Below, in pieces: positions 31,071-43,264 of a stretch of DNA of 64,000 bases (position 1 is the stretch's first letter; the number at the start of each line of letters is the position of its first letter). This stretch comes from Symbiodinium natans (taxonomy: Eukaryota; Sar; Dinophyceae; Suessiales; Symbiodiniaceae). The notes beneath the pieces were generated by a model. That model saw only the letters and a program-made list of their open reading frames with translations, made no database searches and had not been told where the DNA came from. The position numbers were made by a program, and so were the translations under genes. The stretch covers positions 465,842 to 529,841 of the forward strand of contig CAJNDS010002134.1 in NCBI GenBank assembly GCA_905221605.1. The letters are read 5' to 3'.

Positions 31071-34000
31071 TCAAAATCGGCCCTTGATGTACTTTCTGGC
31101 TCGAGCCCTACCAGCTCGGCCAGAATCGAATCCCCTGGTCGAACGACCATTGATCCTTAAGTTTTCAGTGGCCCAGGGAAAAAGAGAGGGTTGAGGGTTT
31201 AGGGTTTAGGGGCTGCTTGCCTAATGTAGGGAACCCAGAACCCAAAACAGTGAAAAGGTATACTGCTGAACCGCCTAGGATCTTGTACCAGCCTGGGAAG
31301 CCTCGGTACTTCACGCCCGTCCACCTCGCCTCATGTGGCATCAGCGGCTCTCGCACAGTGATTTGAACCCCAGCTGGGGCATGTGCTTCGACTACGCACT
31401 CGCCGCAGCCAGTGATCGACACCCAGCCCAGGCCAGGAAAGACCACGTCAGCACATGCTTCGTCCCATCCGGTGCCGGTTAAGGTGAACTGATGAGGCTC
31501 CCATGGCAGCAGGCTGTCATAGCGACGGGCATCGACCGGAGGTGTCAGCTGCTTTCCTGCCCACTCCTTGCAGATGCGTGATGCCTTCTCGATCCGGGTC
31601 CTATGCAACTTCACCCGTTCTGAAATGAAGACGGTGAACTGAAAAGGCTTTCCTTTCACAAAGTCAATGCGGGCGAGAGCCCCGAGGAGCAGCGTCCGCC
31701 CCTGGTCCATGTGGAACGTGAGGCGCAGCGCCTCCTTCGTCTGCGGCGTGATCACCTTCAAGTCCTCTAGAGTTAACCGTTCAGCCATGCTTCCAGGAAC
31801 CAGAAGCCCGGGCATGTCAACCAGCTTGGTGTTGCCCAGCTGGAACTTCATGGCAATTGGGGCGAGGGTCGTGCCGGGGAGCACGCTGACCACGAAGCCC
31901 CTCTGGTCTTCCGCCGAAACACGGCCCACTCCCCTGCGCTTGCGGAGGGCCAGGCGGTTCAGCAAGGAGGACTTTCCAGCATTGGCGGCGCCCACGACAA
32001 AGTGCTCACCAGGTGTGTTGTTCTGCTCCAACAGCTCCGACACATCCTTCACACCCTCCCCAGTGTGGCAGGAGATTGGAAACACATCCATAATCTTGAT
32101 TTTCGTGTGGCCAGCGCGCTGAGCTTCCCTGGCGATCCATCCACGCAATCGCGGGCGGCTCGTGTCCGGCGGCAAGAGATCCTCGGTGCGCCAGAAACAC
32201 GCTTGTGCTGCTTTCGTTAGGAGGAGCTGGTCTTTTGTTTCAGGGGCTCGGCATGTGATATATATATATATATGTACGTGTATGTATGTCTAGATAAATA
32301 AAAAAATAAATAAATATATATATATATATACATACATATACAACCGATTAAAAAAAAAAGGAAAAAAGGAAAAACGGGTGCCACCTGAAGGTTCCCAGAG
32401 TCCACTTTGTTGGCGATGAGGCGCACGCGCACCTTCGGCTTGCCACTCAGCTCCCGGGCGAGATACTCTAACCTTGGTGGCCCTTAATAACCATACTATA
32501 ATAAGGGCGCCTTTAGGGTTTTTTTAACGTTTAGAAACCCCTACATGGTTTTTTTAACGTAAACCTAACCTTGGTGGCCCTTAAGAACCATATTATATCA
32601 TAAGGGCACCCCTTTTTTGGGGTTGGCTACTTTGTAAAGGGACCCAGAGCAAAAAGCAAAAAAAAATAGTAGAGGGTACCCAGCAAGTAGCAACGTGAAG
32701 GAGGGGCCGAAGTCGAAGACGTCGAGAACTGCGAAGATGCCTTATTATTATTGTTCTATTATTATTATTATTACTATTATTATTCAACTATTATTATTAT
32801 TATTCAATTATGATTATTATTATATTTGCAGCCCTTAAGAACCATACTTTTTACAAGGCTAGCAGCCTAGTGGCCATATTGTAATAAGGGTAGCAGCCCT
32901 TAAGAACATACTTTAATAAGGGTAGCAGCCCAGGAACCATAATTTTAATAAGGGTAGCAGCCCAGTGACCATATTGTAATAAGGGTAATTACCTTTCTTT
33001 TGGGCTGGTTCCTTAATTATACAAGAGGACCTTGAACAAACAGAAAGAGCAAAAAAGGGGTACTGCTGTGCTACTAAGATGCAGGCCTCTGTAACAGGGG
33101 CCAATGTCTTGCTCAGAAGCCCCTCAAAAGCTTCTGCAGTTAGCTCATCGGATGCTCGCGCGTGAGCGCCTGCTCCTCCACAGGTTGGCACCCACCGTAC
33201 GCAGCACAAAAACACGAGGCAGTACCCTCTTTGACCCAGAACCCCCAAAACAGCGAAATGGTTCTACCGGTACCCAAGGGTATGCCCTCGAGGCCCGAAG
33301 TCAGGATTTATTTACATTAAGTTACTACAAGACCCGTCTGGAAAGTATAATAGATCATCAGCCCACTTCTGCTCACCCTGAACCCTTGTCACCCTAAACC
33401 CTATGAACCCCAAACCCTAAACCCTATGAGCCCTTCAGAGTCCGCACCCCCCACCCCCCACCCCCCCCCATCCCCAAGAGAACCCTAAACCCTAAACCCT
33501 AAACCCCAAAAAACCTCACGCCCACCTCCGTAGGCCGGTCTCAGGATGTCATCGCAGTCATTGTACCTTGAGGGGGCCCAAATTGAGCCCTCAAAGGGCT
33601 TTGGGGCTTAGGTTTGTTCTTGCTAGGGTTTAGGGTTTAGGGTTTCGGGTTTAGGGTTTAGGGTTTGGGGTTTGGGGTTTAGGGTTTGGGGTTTGGGGTT
33701 TAGGGTTTGGGGTTCTTTTTGCTAGGGTTTAGGCGGGTCCAGGGCTTAGGGTTCATATACCCCAAAAGGGTTTATTTGGCTCATATACCCTAATAGGGAA
33801 TTCGCGCAGTATAGGGTTTAGGGTTCCCTAAATCGGAATTAAGCCCTAAACCCGAAATTTACCGGTTTGACTTGGTCCGCGAGGTACTGCCACAGGCCCC
33901 AGCATCGCATGCAAACGTTCTGTCGTGATTCCTTGGGCGCGTGCCACGGAGGCGGGGGAGCGGGGGGGTTTAGGGACATGGGTTTAGGGGTTTAGGGTTG

Positions 34001-36894
34001 GGGGTTTTTGGGGGTTTAGGGTCTGTTTGATTGAGTTGGGCTTCTATTCTATAGGAAGGGAATCCAGCACTCCCTCAGCCCTAAACCGAGAACAATAAAT
34101 GAACCCGAAACCCTAAACCCCCTAAACCCCCTAAACCCCCTAAACCCCCTAAACCCCCTAAACCCCCTAAACCCCTAAACCCCCTAAACCCCCTAAACCC
34201 CCTAAACCCAAAAAACCCTAAACCCCAAAACCCTAAACCCCCGATGCCCTAAACCCCCGATGCCCTAGACCCTAAACTCCCGCAGCCAGCTACTACTCGG
34301 CATCCGAAGCTCCCCCTAAACCCTAAACCCCTAAACCCCTAAACCCCTAAACCCCTAAACCCTAAACCCCTAAACCCTAAAACCCCTAAAACCCTAAACC
34401 CCCATAAACCCCAAACCCTAAACCCCTAAACCCTAAACCCTAAACCCCAAACCCCTAAACCCCTAAACCCTAAACCCTAAACCCCAAACCCCTAAACCCC
34501 TAAACCCTAAACCCTAAACCCTAAACCCTAAACCCTAAACCCTAAACGGCATCCGAAGCTTCTCTGGCCAGCTTTTTGGCGGACAGCCCATCTGAAATAG
34601 GAGCCACGAGCCTTCGCGGCGCTTTGAGCCCATTCAATAGAGCATGTTCTCGGTTTCTCTCTCTACCTATTGGTCCCTAAACCCTAAACCCTAAACCCCA
34701 AACCCTAAACCCTAAACCCTTTAAACCTACATCCCAAATCTGCATGATTCCAGGTCGAGTCGCTGCGTCATGGCACCTCGGACGACGCCCCGGTCAAAGA
34801 CCCAGCCTCGTCCGTCGGCCAAGCGGAAATAGGTTCGGGAGTCGGCACTTTGCAAGATCTCTGACACCTTGGGGGGGAGGGGGGGGTTTGGCGTTTAGGG
34901 TTTAGGGTTTAGGGTTCAGGGATTTCAGGTTGAGGGTGTGGGGCGGAGCTTGAAGAGTTTAGCCTCTTTGCATTCCCTTTACCTTCCAGGATCCGTACTG
35001 TTGACGGGTGCTTCTGGCACTTTTCAAGCTCTGAGCTTCTCTCTGTATTACCAGGGCGCCTTCAGGACTCCCATGATGAACAAAAAAACCTACAAAAGTC
35101 TCCAAAATCAAAGCATCCCCCACCTGAAACTGCTCGCCAAAGGCCAGGCTCTCTCCCGTGCGCTCCGCATTCACATCAGGCTCCGTGCGAATGTCCAGAA
35201 AGACGTTTGCAATCACTTTAAAGTCCCTTTGGGAGGATGTTGTGGCCAGCTCAAAAGAGTTCCTCTCCACGGCGCCATCTTCCTTCAAGAGCAGCGCCAC
35301 TTCATCCTCCGCGTTGAGTGGCTTCGTGCTCTCATCCTCCTCCTCCTCCTGAACGATTTTGTCGGGTGGGATGTATCCCAGAGCCATCTTATCCGTGCAC
35401 TGCAGCTTCACGCCACATCCTGGACAGCAGCCGGCATCCAGCTGGAGCACGAAGCCCTCCTGTCTTTCTTTAAGCCTTTGTGCTCGCAGCTGTCCGAAGG
35501 GGCGCAGCCTTCCCTCCTCCATCGGCACGTCCTCGTCGAACATGGAATCGTAGCCCGTGTAGTGAACCTGGGCTGGCCCCTCAAGCCCCCTTATAAAATG
35601 TTCTTGAAAATGATCCTCTTAAACCCAATAAGGGAAAACATAAAATGTTCCAGAATATAGTCCGCTTAAACCTTAAACCCAATAAGGGGAAAATATAAAA
35701 TGGTTCCTGAATATGACCCTCTTAAACCCAATAAGGGAAAATATATAAATAGGTCCCAAAAGGGCCTACCTTAATATAAACAAATATAAAAAATACTTCC
35801 CAAGGGAAATATGGTACCTAGGAACTCTTGCGATGCCTCCGCCAACTTTGATAATCTGCCCCTCGCGCCACCGCTTCGAAGGAGCAAGCACTTCCACTCG
35901 CTTCCCCTTCTTGCAGAACCTGTGCCCAGTCCACGTAGGGTTTAGGGTTTAGGGTGTAGGGTTTAGGGTTTAGGATTTAGGGTTTAGGGTTAGGGTAGTT
36001 ATGAAAAAACTCTTAAGCTTGTCATTGTAGATAAGGGAAACCACCTACATGCTTGCATGTGACCAGGCCTAGTAGCCCCTCCGCCCTACACACACGCACA
36101 CACACCCCTAAACCCTAAACCCTAAGCCCTGAAACCCTGAAACCCTGAAACCCTAAAACCCTAAAACCCTAACACCCTAAAACCCTAAAACCCTAAAACC
36201 CTAAAACCCTAAAACCCTAAAACCCTAAAACCCCAACACCCTAAAACCCTATAACCCTAAAACCCTAAAACCCTAAAACCCTAAAACCCCAAAACCCTAA
36301 AACCCTAAAACCCAAAAACCCTAGAACTCTAAAGCCCTAAAACCCTAAACCAAGGAACTCTTCCGGCTTGTCCTCAGGCTGGGACTCGTCCCGCCATGCC
36401 ACGGCCCCTCGGCCTTTGCCAGACCGCCTCTTGGCCACAACACCGGCCAAAGCCGTGGCTGCCACCTGGGGCAAAACATGGAGATGTTTGTCTACATGGA
36501 GTTTAGGGTTTAGGGTTAGTTTAGGGTTTAGGGTTTAGGGTTTAGGGTTTTAGGGGTGGGGCATGATCCTCTCAGAATGACTATGATGGCCCTTTCAGGT
36601 ATATGACCCGAAACCCGTTCAGGACGCGAATTGTCACCAAGGCACTGGGAGTGACGACGATAGTGACGAGGAAGCCACGAGCTCTGGCGCTTCGAGATGC
36701 GCTCTACCGCAGGCGGGTGTAGGCCTGGCAACAGGCAGCACCTTAGCGGCTGAATACCTTAGCCCAAAAAAGCTTAACCCTTTAAATTGCGATAGGACTT
36801 TATACAACCCAAGAAAGCTAAAAGGTCAACTACCCAGCCCCTAAGGCACTCTTGGCGGCCCGCCAACAGCGAAGGCCTCGGCGAAGAGCGCCAT
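31071..36894 (-). CDS. Circularly permuted GTPase of the YqeH/NOA1 family with chromo-like and SH3b-like insertions (12 exons)
   Basis: Exons 36850-36894, 36679-36741, 36359-36465, 35826-35919, 35124-35567, 34751-34867, 33898-33931, 33083-33175, 32692-32740, 32403-32472, 31283-32181 and 31071-31155 join in phase to 699 aa, with start ATG at 36894 and stop TGA at 31071. G motifs come in permuted order: NKVD (370-373), SCHTGEG, GAANAGKSS (436-444), PGTT (474-477), DMPG (494-497). A split zinc finger has CPGC (151-154) and CMRC (297-300). Residues about 74-117 (RVEVL...VHYTGYDSMFDE) look like a chromo-barrel/Tudor fold; about 215-285 (FLDIRTEPD...DGRGWVFD) look SH3b-like. The N-terminus has a hydrophobic run before Arg-Arg, possibly an organelle signal. 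Family members assist mitochondrial or plastid ribosome assembly; that role is inferred. Several weak junctions are fixed only by phase and family similarity. Confidence 0.85.
32741..33082 (-). mobile_element. Introner-like intron with a 7-bp duplicated exon sequence (GC-AG)
   Basis: The intron begins GCATCTT and the next exon also begins GCATCTT, so removing the intron leaves one copy in phase (VTEACIFAVLDVFDF). Within it are TAGTAGCACAGCAGTACCCC at the left and repeated GTCACTGGGCTGCTACCC-type ends, the inverted-repeat family also seen at 39801, 44692 and 50268. A 40-bp unit (GGGTAGCAGCCC...CCATA...AATAA) is repeated about four times, and an ATT microsatellite lies near its 3' end. Confidence 0.8.
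33932..34750 (-). repeat. 819-nt GA-AG intron filled with CCCCTAAA/CCCTAAA arrays
   Basis: The intron starts GAATCA and the following exon starts GAATCA. Most of its length is telomere-like: (CCCCCTAAA)n at about 34110-34265, mixed 7- and 8-mers at 34314-34547 and CCCTAAA at 34676-34722. It is transcribed as part of the GTPase gene if the model is right. Confidence 0.75.
35568..35825 (-). mobile_element. Introner-like intron with triplicated internal unit
   Basis: Bounded by GTTC on both sides (intron start and next exon start). It contains three tandem variants of a CCTCTTAAACCCAATAAGGG unit followed by AAAATATAAAAT, a family also present at 40403, 54309, 54430 and 63290. Confidence 0.7.
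36105..36352. repeat. (CCCTAAAA)n 8-mer array inside the third intron of the GTPase gene
   Basis: About 30 copies of the octamer CCCTAAAA, preceded by a few CCCTGAAA. Within the array nearly all units are octamers, unlike neighbouring 7-mer arrays, which indicates local amplification of one variant. Confidence 0.85.
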
Positions 36895-38533
36895 GACAAC
36901 TACGTGCCCTATGCCGCAGCTCTGAGTGGAAGCTTCTACTGTTGAGATCATCGGTTGCTTTTTTGAATTTTGGTTCCTATGGAGGAAAATGTTATTGTAG
37001 CTTTAAAGAGGGCGACTGGATGCGCAAGAGATGTAGGACCGTGTTGTATACTTGCTTGTGCTGGTGCATGAACACTCGCTACTGGCTTCCCTGTGTCCTC
37101 GAGCCGAGAGTCCATGGCAGCTTTAATTAGATACTGAACCTGCAAAAGGACATGCCTGGAAGGCACGAAAGCAGTAAGTAAGGGCAAGCAGTAGGCAGCG
37201 CAATCGACATGAAGGGAGCTCGGTTCGAACGCTTGTATGTCTGAATCGCCACGGCTCGCAGTGGCGGGAAATGGACGGCGAGATTTCCAAGCTGTAGAAG
37301 TTCCGTGCATTTTGCACACTCAGATCCTGTCGGTGGCATGACCGTCGTCAATCGTTGCCGCACCGAACGACTTCTTTGCTCAGGAAAGTGCACCCGCAAG
37401 GGGATCATGCAACATGGAATCGCTTGCAGCATTTTTTCGATCGCCTTGCACGGGCGATTGTTTCCCGTGCCCAGCAACTTTTGCAGAAGCCCAAGTGCGC
37501 AACCTTGTCACTCACATGTCGAGCAAGCAGTGGAAGCTAGGTTTCGCCATTGTGCTGTCGAAGCCTTCTCCTAGGCCTAAACCTAAACCCTAAACCCTAA
37601 ACCCTCAAGGAAAGCCCCCAGCTCCCTCCCCCTCCAAGGCGACTGGCCTTGTGGCCATGGCTACCAGGCGCTGCTGGAGAAAGGCCTGACTAAGCGGCAG
37701 TTTTTGGAGTGGTTGGGTTTAGGGTTTAGGGTTCAGGGTTCAGGGTTTAGGGTTTATGAGGTTTCTGGGGGTGTCTGGGGTTTGTGGGTGTTTTGGGGTA
37801 TATGGGGTTTATGGGGTGTAGGGTTTCGTCAAACACGCTCGCACACGGCAGGCAAGGTTCAGGTTCTTCAGGGTTTAGGGTTGACTGTGCGAACTAAGTT
37901 TATCATTTCTATTGCGAAGAATCGAAGAAGGGTCGGCTGGACGAGAAAGGGTTTGGCGCTCGTTCGCTTGGGACAGCTCTGCTGTTTCGTGTGAAAAAAT
38001 GGAAAGAGGCATAAGGAGCCCTAAACCCTAAACCCTAAACCCTACACCCTAAACCCTTGACCCTAAACCCTGAACCCTAAACCCTAAACCCCGGCCATCC
38101 TTTAAGTCTAAAGAGCCAAGCAAAGGCCGAGACCCGATCTTCGAGGCTCAAGGCTGTGGCTGGGTTTAGGGTTTAGGCTTTAGGGTTTAGGGTTTAGGGG
38201 GGGGGGGGGGGGGTGCGTGGTTCAACCTTATCGGCGCTCTTGACCAGTTGCAACATTCCGCAAGTATCCAATAGCTCACTCGAGGCGCAAGACACGAGCA
38301 GCACGTGCGATTCCCAAATTGCACGCCTATGCGCGCCTGATTGGTTGCCCGAAACTCCGGAAAGGTTCCCAGTCGCTTCTCGGATCCATTTTTCAGGGTT
38401 TAGGGTTTAGGGTTTACAGACGGAAAAGTGCTTCCTGATCTTCCCCTCCCCACTCTACTCCTGAGATGTCGACCCAGTTTCGTGGCAGCCGCAGACACCA
38501 GTGATGCCACAACAAAACCTGGGCGCTGGATTT

Positions 38534-38656
38534 CTACTATTTGCTTAAGAACCCCAAAAAAGGAACAAACAAATCATTCCCTTAGTACCCTTATAGGGAA
38601 GAATATCTTTTGTCATTCTATTTTTTTTTGGGGGGGGGTTCTTAAGCAACCAGTAG
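38534..38656. mobile_element. MITE-like element with CTACTATTTGCTTAAGAACC ends
   Basis: The left end CTACTATTTGCTTAAGAACC and right end GGTTCTTAAGCAACCAGTAG are inverted copies. ATTT flanks both sides, a possible target-site duplication. Related ends occur at 54186 (left type) and near 63415-63440 (right type). Confidence 0.75.
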
Positions 38657-39186
38657 ATTTGGCATGTCTGTGGCGCAGCCAAAAGAGCGCGTCCTGGAAT
38701 GTGGACGAAAGCAACAAACTAGATGATGCGGCATTCTACAAGGCATTCTTGTGCATACATTGCAGCAAACAACAGCAGCTACTGAAAAGTAAAGGCCTTA
38801 CATGGCGCTATGTTCTAACCCTAAACCCGAAACCCTAAACCCTTTTTTCTTGAACCCAGGCTCTGCACTATCAGATGGGCAACAGGCATGACAATAGCAC
38901 AACTGTCTGGAAACCCTAAATCCCTAAACCCTAAACCTTTTTTGCAGCGTTTAGGATTCCGGGTTTAGGGCTTTTCAGGCCCCCAGCCGCCCTTATCAGG
39001 GCCACGGCCGATGTCATCACTGCAAAGGCAACCACCTCCACCCACATAGGGTTTAGGTTTGGGGTTTAGGGTTTAGGGTTTAGGGTTTGGGGAACTATAT
39101 TATGGAAACAACTTTGGGACCAAGTAATCGCCGATCCAAACGCAGGGAAGGGGAGGACGTCACAAGAACTTGGAAACAGCTTCGGC

Positions 39187-39355
39187 CCCTAAACCCTAAA
39201 CCCTAAACCCTAAACCCTAACCCCTAACCCCTAACCCCTAACCCCTAAACCCTAAACCCTAAACCCTAAACCCTAAACCCTAAACCCTAAACCCTAAACC
39301 GTAAACCGTAAACCCTAAACCCTAAACCCTAAACCCTAAACCCTAAACCCTAACC
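39187..39355. repeat. CCCTAAA telomere-like array
   Basis: About 23 units, mostly CCCTAAA, with a run of four CCCCTAA and two CCGTAAA variants in the middle. Confidence 0.9.
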
Positions 39356-39718
39356 TAGCCGGGATGGATGGTGTAAAAGGGAAAACCGGCTCTGCTGAGA
39401 CCTCCTTGGGCCAACCTCTCCGGGAACTAAGCGGACGTATGGTTCGAATACCTGATACAGTTTAGGGTTTAGGGTTTCGGGTTTAGGGTTTAGGATGGGT
39501 GGCTGTCTAAATTCTGATCCCTCTTGGGGTATCCTAAATATTCGGTGCCGTACTATCAGAGGGATCCAAAATTGTTGACAACCACCCATATATCTTACGA
39601 GGAAGAAGTAGTACATATGGGGGACATTTCCCAAATGGGTTTAGGGTTTAGGGTTTAGGGTTTAGGGTTCCCAAATGTCCATCAAGCCATAGCCGCACAG
39701 AGGCGAATAGCCGCACAG

Positions 39719-39974
39719 AGGCCGGGGCACTATCCAAGCTCCACTCTTTGCCTCCCGCATGTCACTTCTCAGTACGTGTATTTTGACTTTGGCTTGCTTG
39801 GTAGCCCAGTAACCATACTAAAATCAGTGCACCCTTTTTTGGGTTGGTTATTTTATAAGGGAACCCGTAACCCAAAAAAAAGGGCAAAGGCTACCACTGG
39901 GCTACCGAGCTTGCGCAGAAAAACAGAATTCCAAGAAGGTCATGTACTTGGCCTCATTGGCTCGTCCAAGCTAA
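39719..39974 (+). CDS. Candidate terminal exons of an unrecognised plus-strand gene
   Basis: Exon 39719-39800 joined to 39910-39974 (stop TAA at 39972) gives an open frame reading GHYPSSTLCLPHVTSQYV, then FDFGLLACAEKQ and onward to LARPS. The intervening 109 nt start GTAGCCCAG and end in GAG, and are a typical member of the introner-like family, which is why I chose this junction. Upstream exons are not identified, the protein has no domain I recognise, and the frame before the junction is short. Confidence 0.35.
39801..39909 (+). mobile_element. Introner-like element with GGTAGCCCAGT inverted ends
   Basis: GGTAGCCCAGT at the left is mirrored by ACTGGGCTACC at the right. CTTG sequences flank both sides. 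The interior (AACCATACTAAAATC, GGGTTGGTTATTTTATAAGG) matches elements at 10349, 44692 and 50268. Confidence 0.75.
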
Positions 39975-40019
39975 GCATGGCTGCCTCACAATGGGTGTTG
40001 ACCCACTGCGGCAGATGAA

Positions 40020-43000
40020 AACTCCACTTCTGGTAAGAATCCCACTAGGGAACGGGCTTAGGGTTTCTAAGCCATAAAACGTATTGCGGGTCCAGGTAGC
40101 TTTTGGTGAGTTGGGGTCGGAGTGGGCTACAGGCTTGGTGCGGCAATTGCCAGCGTCTGCCATACAAGGGCCTTGTTGATCGGAGCCCGGTAACCACATT
40201 TGCAGTGAGGGTACTCTTCCTTAAGAGCCCCAAACCTACTTGTTTGTAGGTTACCTAAGAATCCCATATGGGGCTTTAGATTCAGAACCCACAAAAAAAA
40301 CGCAGGTTTTTGGTTCTTCGGGTTTGGTTAAAGAAGGGGGCAAAATCCTAGGAGGGCCCTCAAAACCCTCTGAAATTTAGGGTTTAGGGTTTAGGGTTTA
40401 GGGCCTCTTAAACCCAATAAGGGAAAACATAAAATGTCCCCAAGGCCAACCTAGAATCAAAAATAGGACAAGCAAGGTACCACCGGGCTTCCGATGTTTC
40501 TACTGCTGCTTCTGGGGTTCGGCGCTAGGCCTTTGCCAGAATTTCTGGACAGCTGGGACGTTGGCCTGACCTGAAGATGCCACATGCAACCCTAAACCCT
40601 AAACCCTAAACCCCGTGACACCTAACAAGCCTTTAATAAGCCAACGCCTCGTCTAGGATGCATGCGCAGTGGCAGACATCGGGCCAGGCAGAAACGTCAG
40701 AGATATATTATGAGATATATTTGGGGATTTCCGACATGGTGGTCTTCTCAGGGATCAGGGTGTAGGGTTAAGGTTTCAGGGTTTAGGAGTTTAGGGTTTG
40801 GGGTTGCCGACATTAGGGGTACCTTCTTGGGGTCCTTACTATAAGGGGATCCTACAATTTTGGAGATCCACATTGGGGGTCCCCTATTGCCGTAAACCCC
40901 CCATACTCTGCGATATATTTGGGGTGACACTCCACGTTCGTCAGCTATGAACACCTGCACGTCTCTCATCGTTGACGCAGTGGTTCGGGTGCAGTCGAGT
41001 CATCAGGGGTTGCCCCCTGCTGCAAGGGTAGCTTCATGGTCCCCGACTATGGGCCCTTAAAAAGGGGGTCCCTTGTATGCTTCTTATGTGCCCTGTAAAC
41101 CCAAGGGGCCCATACTTCCAAATCCTTTAAAGAACGTAAGGGACCACACTAAGGGACCATGTACCTTAACCCTAAACTTTACGCCCTAAACCCTAAACCC
41201 TAAACCCGACCTTCTCCTAAGGATCCCTCAACGTCACCCCGCCCCCCTCCCCCGAGTGTGCGAGCCATGACATCGGCCAAGAGGCGAAACCAAAGAACGT
41301 CTACACAAGTCCGAGGTGACGACATGGATCTAGGGTTTAGGGTTTGGGGTTTAGGGTCCCATAAAGGGCCTTCTTGGCCCATTGTTGTTTGTGTGGGGTC
41401 ACAACTAAGGGTATATGATCCGAGTTGTCGGGCTCATTTGGTTCCCGAGGAATGCGATGAGGTCCGTGACAAGACATCTTCGAAGCATTGGCTGCGCGCC
41501 CAAGTCGTTACATGTACGCACAAACAGACATACATGCATAGGCACACGTCCGTCTGCGGAAATGCTCTGATACATGCAAAAGCTGTGTAGACACAAAAGT
41601 GTCGATTTCAAAACCCAAGGCAGATGTAATACTATATGCACATGATGTTCTATCTCAACCCTAACCCCTAAACCCATCTTAGTGTATACACTCGGAGAGA
41701 CAGATCCACAGCAGCGCCACAAGTTTCAGTGGGAAACCACGTGAAACAGTAGGGAATCCTCCTGGAGGAGCAGCTCCATTGGTCCAAGGCTTAGGGTTTA
41801 AGGTTTAGGGTTTAGGGTTTAGGGTTTAAGGGTTTAGGGTTCGGGCCAAGAATCCTCAGGGTGCTTTGCTGTCGCCATGATGACTTTGCGTGGCTGCGTG
41901 CACTACCATTCCCCCGCGCAGGCGAGGAAGCGCCATGCAGATTCCAGCCGTGCCAGCCTCCCCTGAGGAGTACTTGGAGGTTCATGGTACTTATTAACCA
42001 ATTAATTATAGCTGTACGTATAGCCCACTTATAAGCCCACTCAATGCCGTAATGTGGTTATAAGTACAGTGACAAGTGGCTAATATGAGGTTTTTTAAGT
42101 ACCATGAACCTCCAAGTACGTGAACTCCTCAGCATGGTGCGAAAAAGCATGCCACCCTAACGCTAGAAACTCTTAAGTGCGTAACCCGTCTAGGAATGCG
42201 ACTGCAGGGGGTCCAAGGGCCCGAAAACCGGAAAACTGCAAGGACTCAGAAAAATCTGAAGTTGTCCAAAAGCTTGTGCTATACTAATTTAAATGAATTG
42301 TCTGGCAGCTTTTAGCCGCCCGAACGGCCAAAAGAAACACAAGAATCTCATGATGAATAGCTACAGCCCCACTGGAGAGGTGTGGTCGAGGAGGCGCAGG
42401 CTAAGCAGTAACGGCTTCTGCACACAGGGCTGCCGCCCTCCCCGATGAGGGCATGGAGTATGCCAACCCTGTCAGCTATCTGGAACATAAGGGACCCCGA
42501 ATACACTCCCCCAGATGGTAGGATTCCCTGATAAAGAAGGTACCCCTAATTTCGGAAACCCTAAACCCTAAACCCCCAACCTTATGTAGAAGATGAGCAA
42601 GGGCGCCCTTCTTGGTTTCTGGCATGAATAAGAAGGGAGAAAAGGGCACTCGTGTGGGCATCCATCAGTCTAGGTTTAGGGTTTCTGGTTTAGGGTTTAG
42701 GGTTTAGGGTTTAGGGTTTAGGGCTTAGGGTAGTCCAGGGGAGATAGCCGCTTCAAGCAGCCACCCGGGATGCTCCACGTCCACACTCATGACCACTCTG
42801 GGGGTTCTTGTCAGCTAGACTGACGAAACTCTGTGCTTCTTCAACCTTCTTGTTGTGGCTCCTCTCTTGACCCAAATTGGGTACCCACCAAAACAGGGGT
42901 ACCCCGTTTATACTTTATACCCCAAATAGAAATAAAAATCCCCTTAAAGGGACCTCCAAAAAGGGTACCCCCCCCCCCCCCCCTGACATTTTCGGAAACC

Positions 43001-43264
43001 CCCAACTAGTGTTAAAGTTGTTCTTGGGGCCACTTGCCTCATGTACAATCGATGTACAAGATGGAGCATGATTTGGGGGAAAGGAACCACACCAAGCTGG
43101 TTCTGGATCTCTGGTAGCATCTGCGCTGCAGCCACCGTGCAGGCTCTCTACCCAGATATTGGCTCTGAGTTTGCTTTTCCCCCCCCTCCCTCTGCACGGG
43201 GGGGCTGCTGCTTACACATGCTTCCTCAACCTTGGGCTCTAGACGAAGGTTGATCGCACACAAA
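40020..43264. other. Repeat-rich stretch without a recognised gene
   Basis: It contains short TTTAGGG arrays (40378-40404, 41790-41845, 42680-42730), palindromic elements around 40797-40905, 41037-41165, 42485-42560 and 42882-43005 that share GGTACCCC or GGGTCCC motifs, and the element at 41973-42116. Open frames near 41258-41590 and 43041-43253 show no domain. Confidence 0.5.
41973..42116. mobile_element. MITE-like element with 20-bp CTTGGAGG terminal inverted repeats
   Basis: CTTGGAGGTTCATGGTACTT at the left is repeated as its exact inverse at the right. Copies at 60009-60120 and 63721-63857 have the same ends and differ in length (112-144 bp) and interior. GTTATAAGTACAG is a shared internal motif. 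Near-perfect termini in all three copies imply recent or continuing activity. Confidence 0.85.

Larger units (their letters stand above)
36895..39718. other. Upstream region of the GTPase gene and further repeats, no gene recognised
   Basis: 36895-37570 is free of telomere-like arrays and has short open frames on both strands without recognisable domains. It may hold the promoter of the minus-strand GTPase gene. Beyond 37576 come TTTAGGG and CCCTAAA arrays (37717-37765, 38020-38095, 38164-38195, 39049-39090), a G16 run near 38199 and a palindromic element at 38534-38656. Confidence 0.45.

Noticed and set aside
31165-31282. C-terminus of the GTPase read through to a stop at 31165
   Set aside because: The read-through sequence is partly telomere-like repeat (LNPKP). 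Splicing at 31282/31155, with GATC at both sides, gives a basic, coding-like tail ending at 31071.
34938-35660. 240-aa plus-strand open frame
   Set aside because: It is the antisense of exon 35124-35567 of the minus-strand GTPase gene, whose frame has the CPGC finger and joins in phase to neighbouring exons.
36597-36940. Plus-strand gene with an acidic GSDDDSDEE stretch
   Set aside because: The minus strand here gives two short exons (36679-36741 and 36850-36894) that join in phase to the GTPase N-terminus with a start ATG and flanking duplications, which explains the sequence better.
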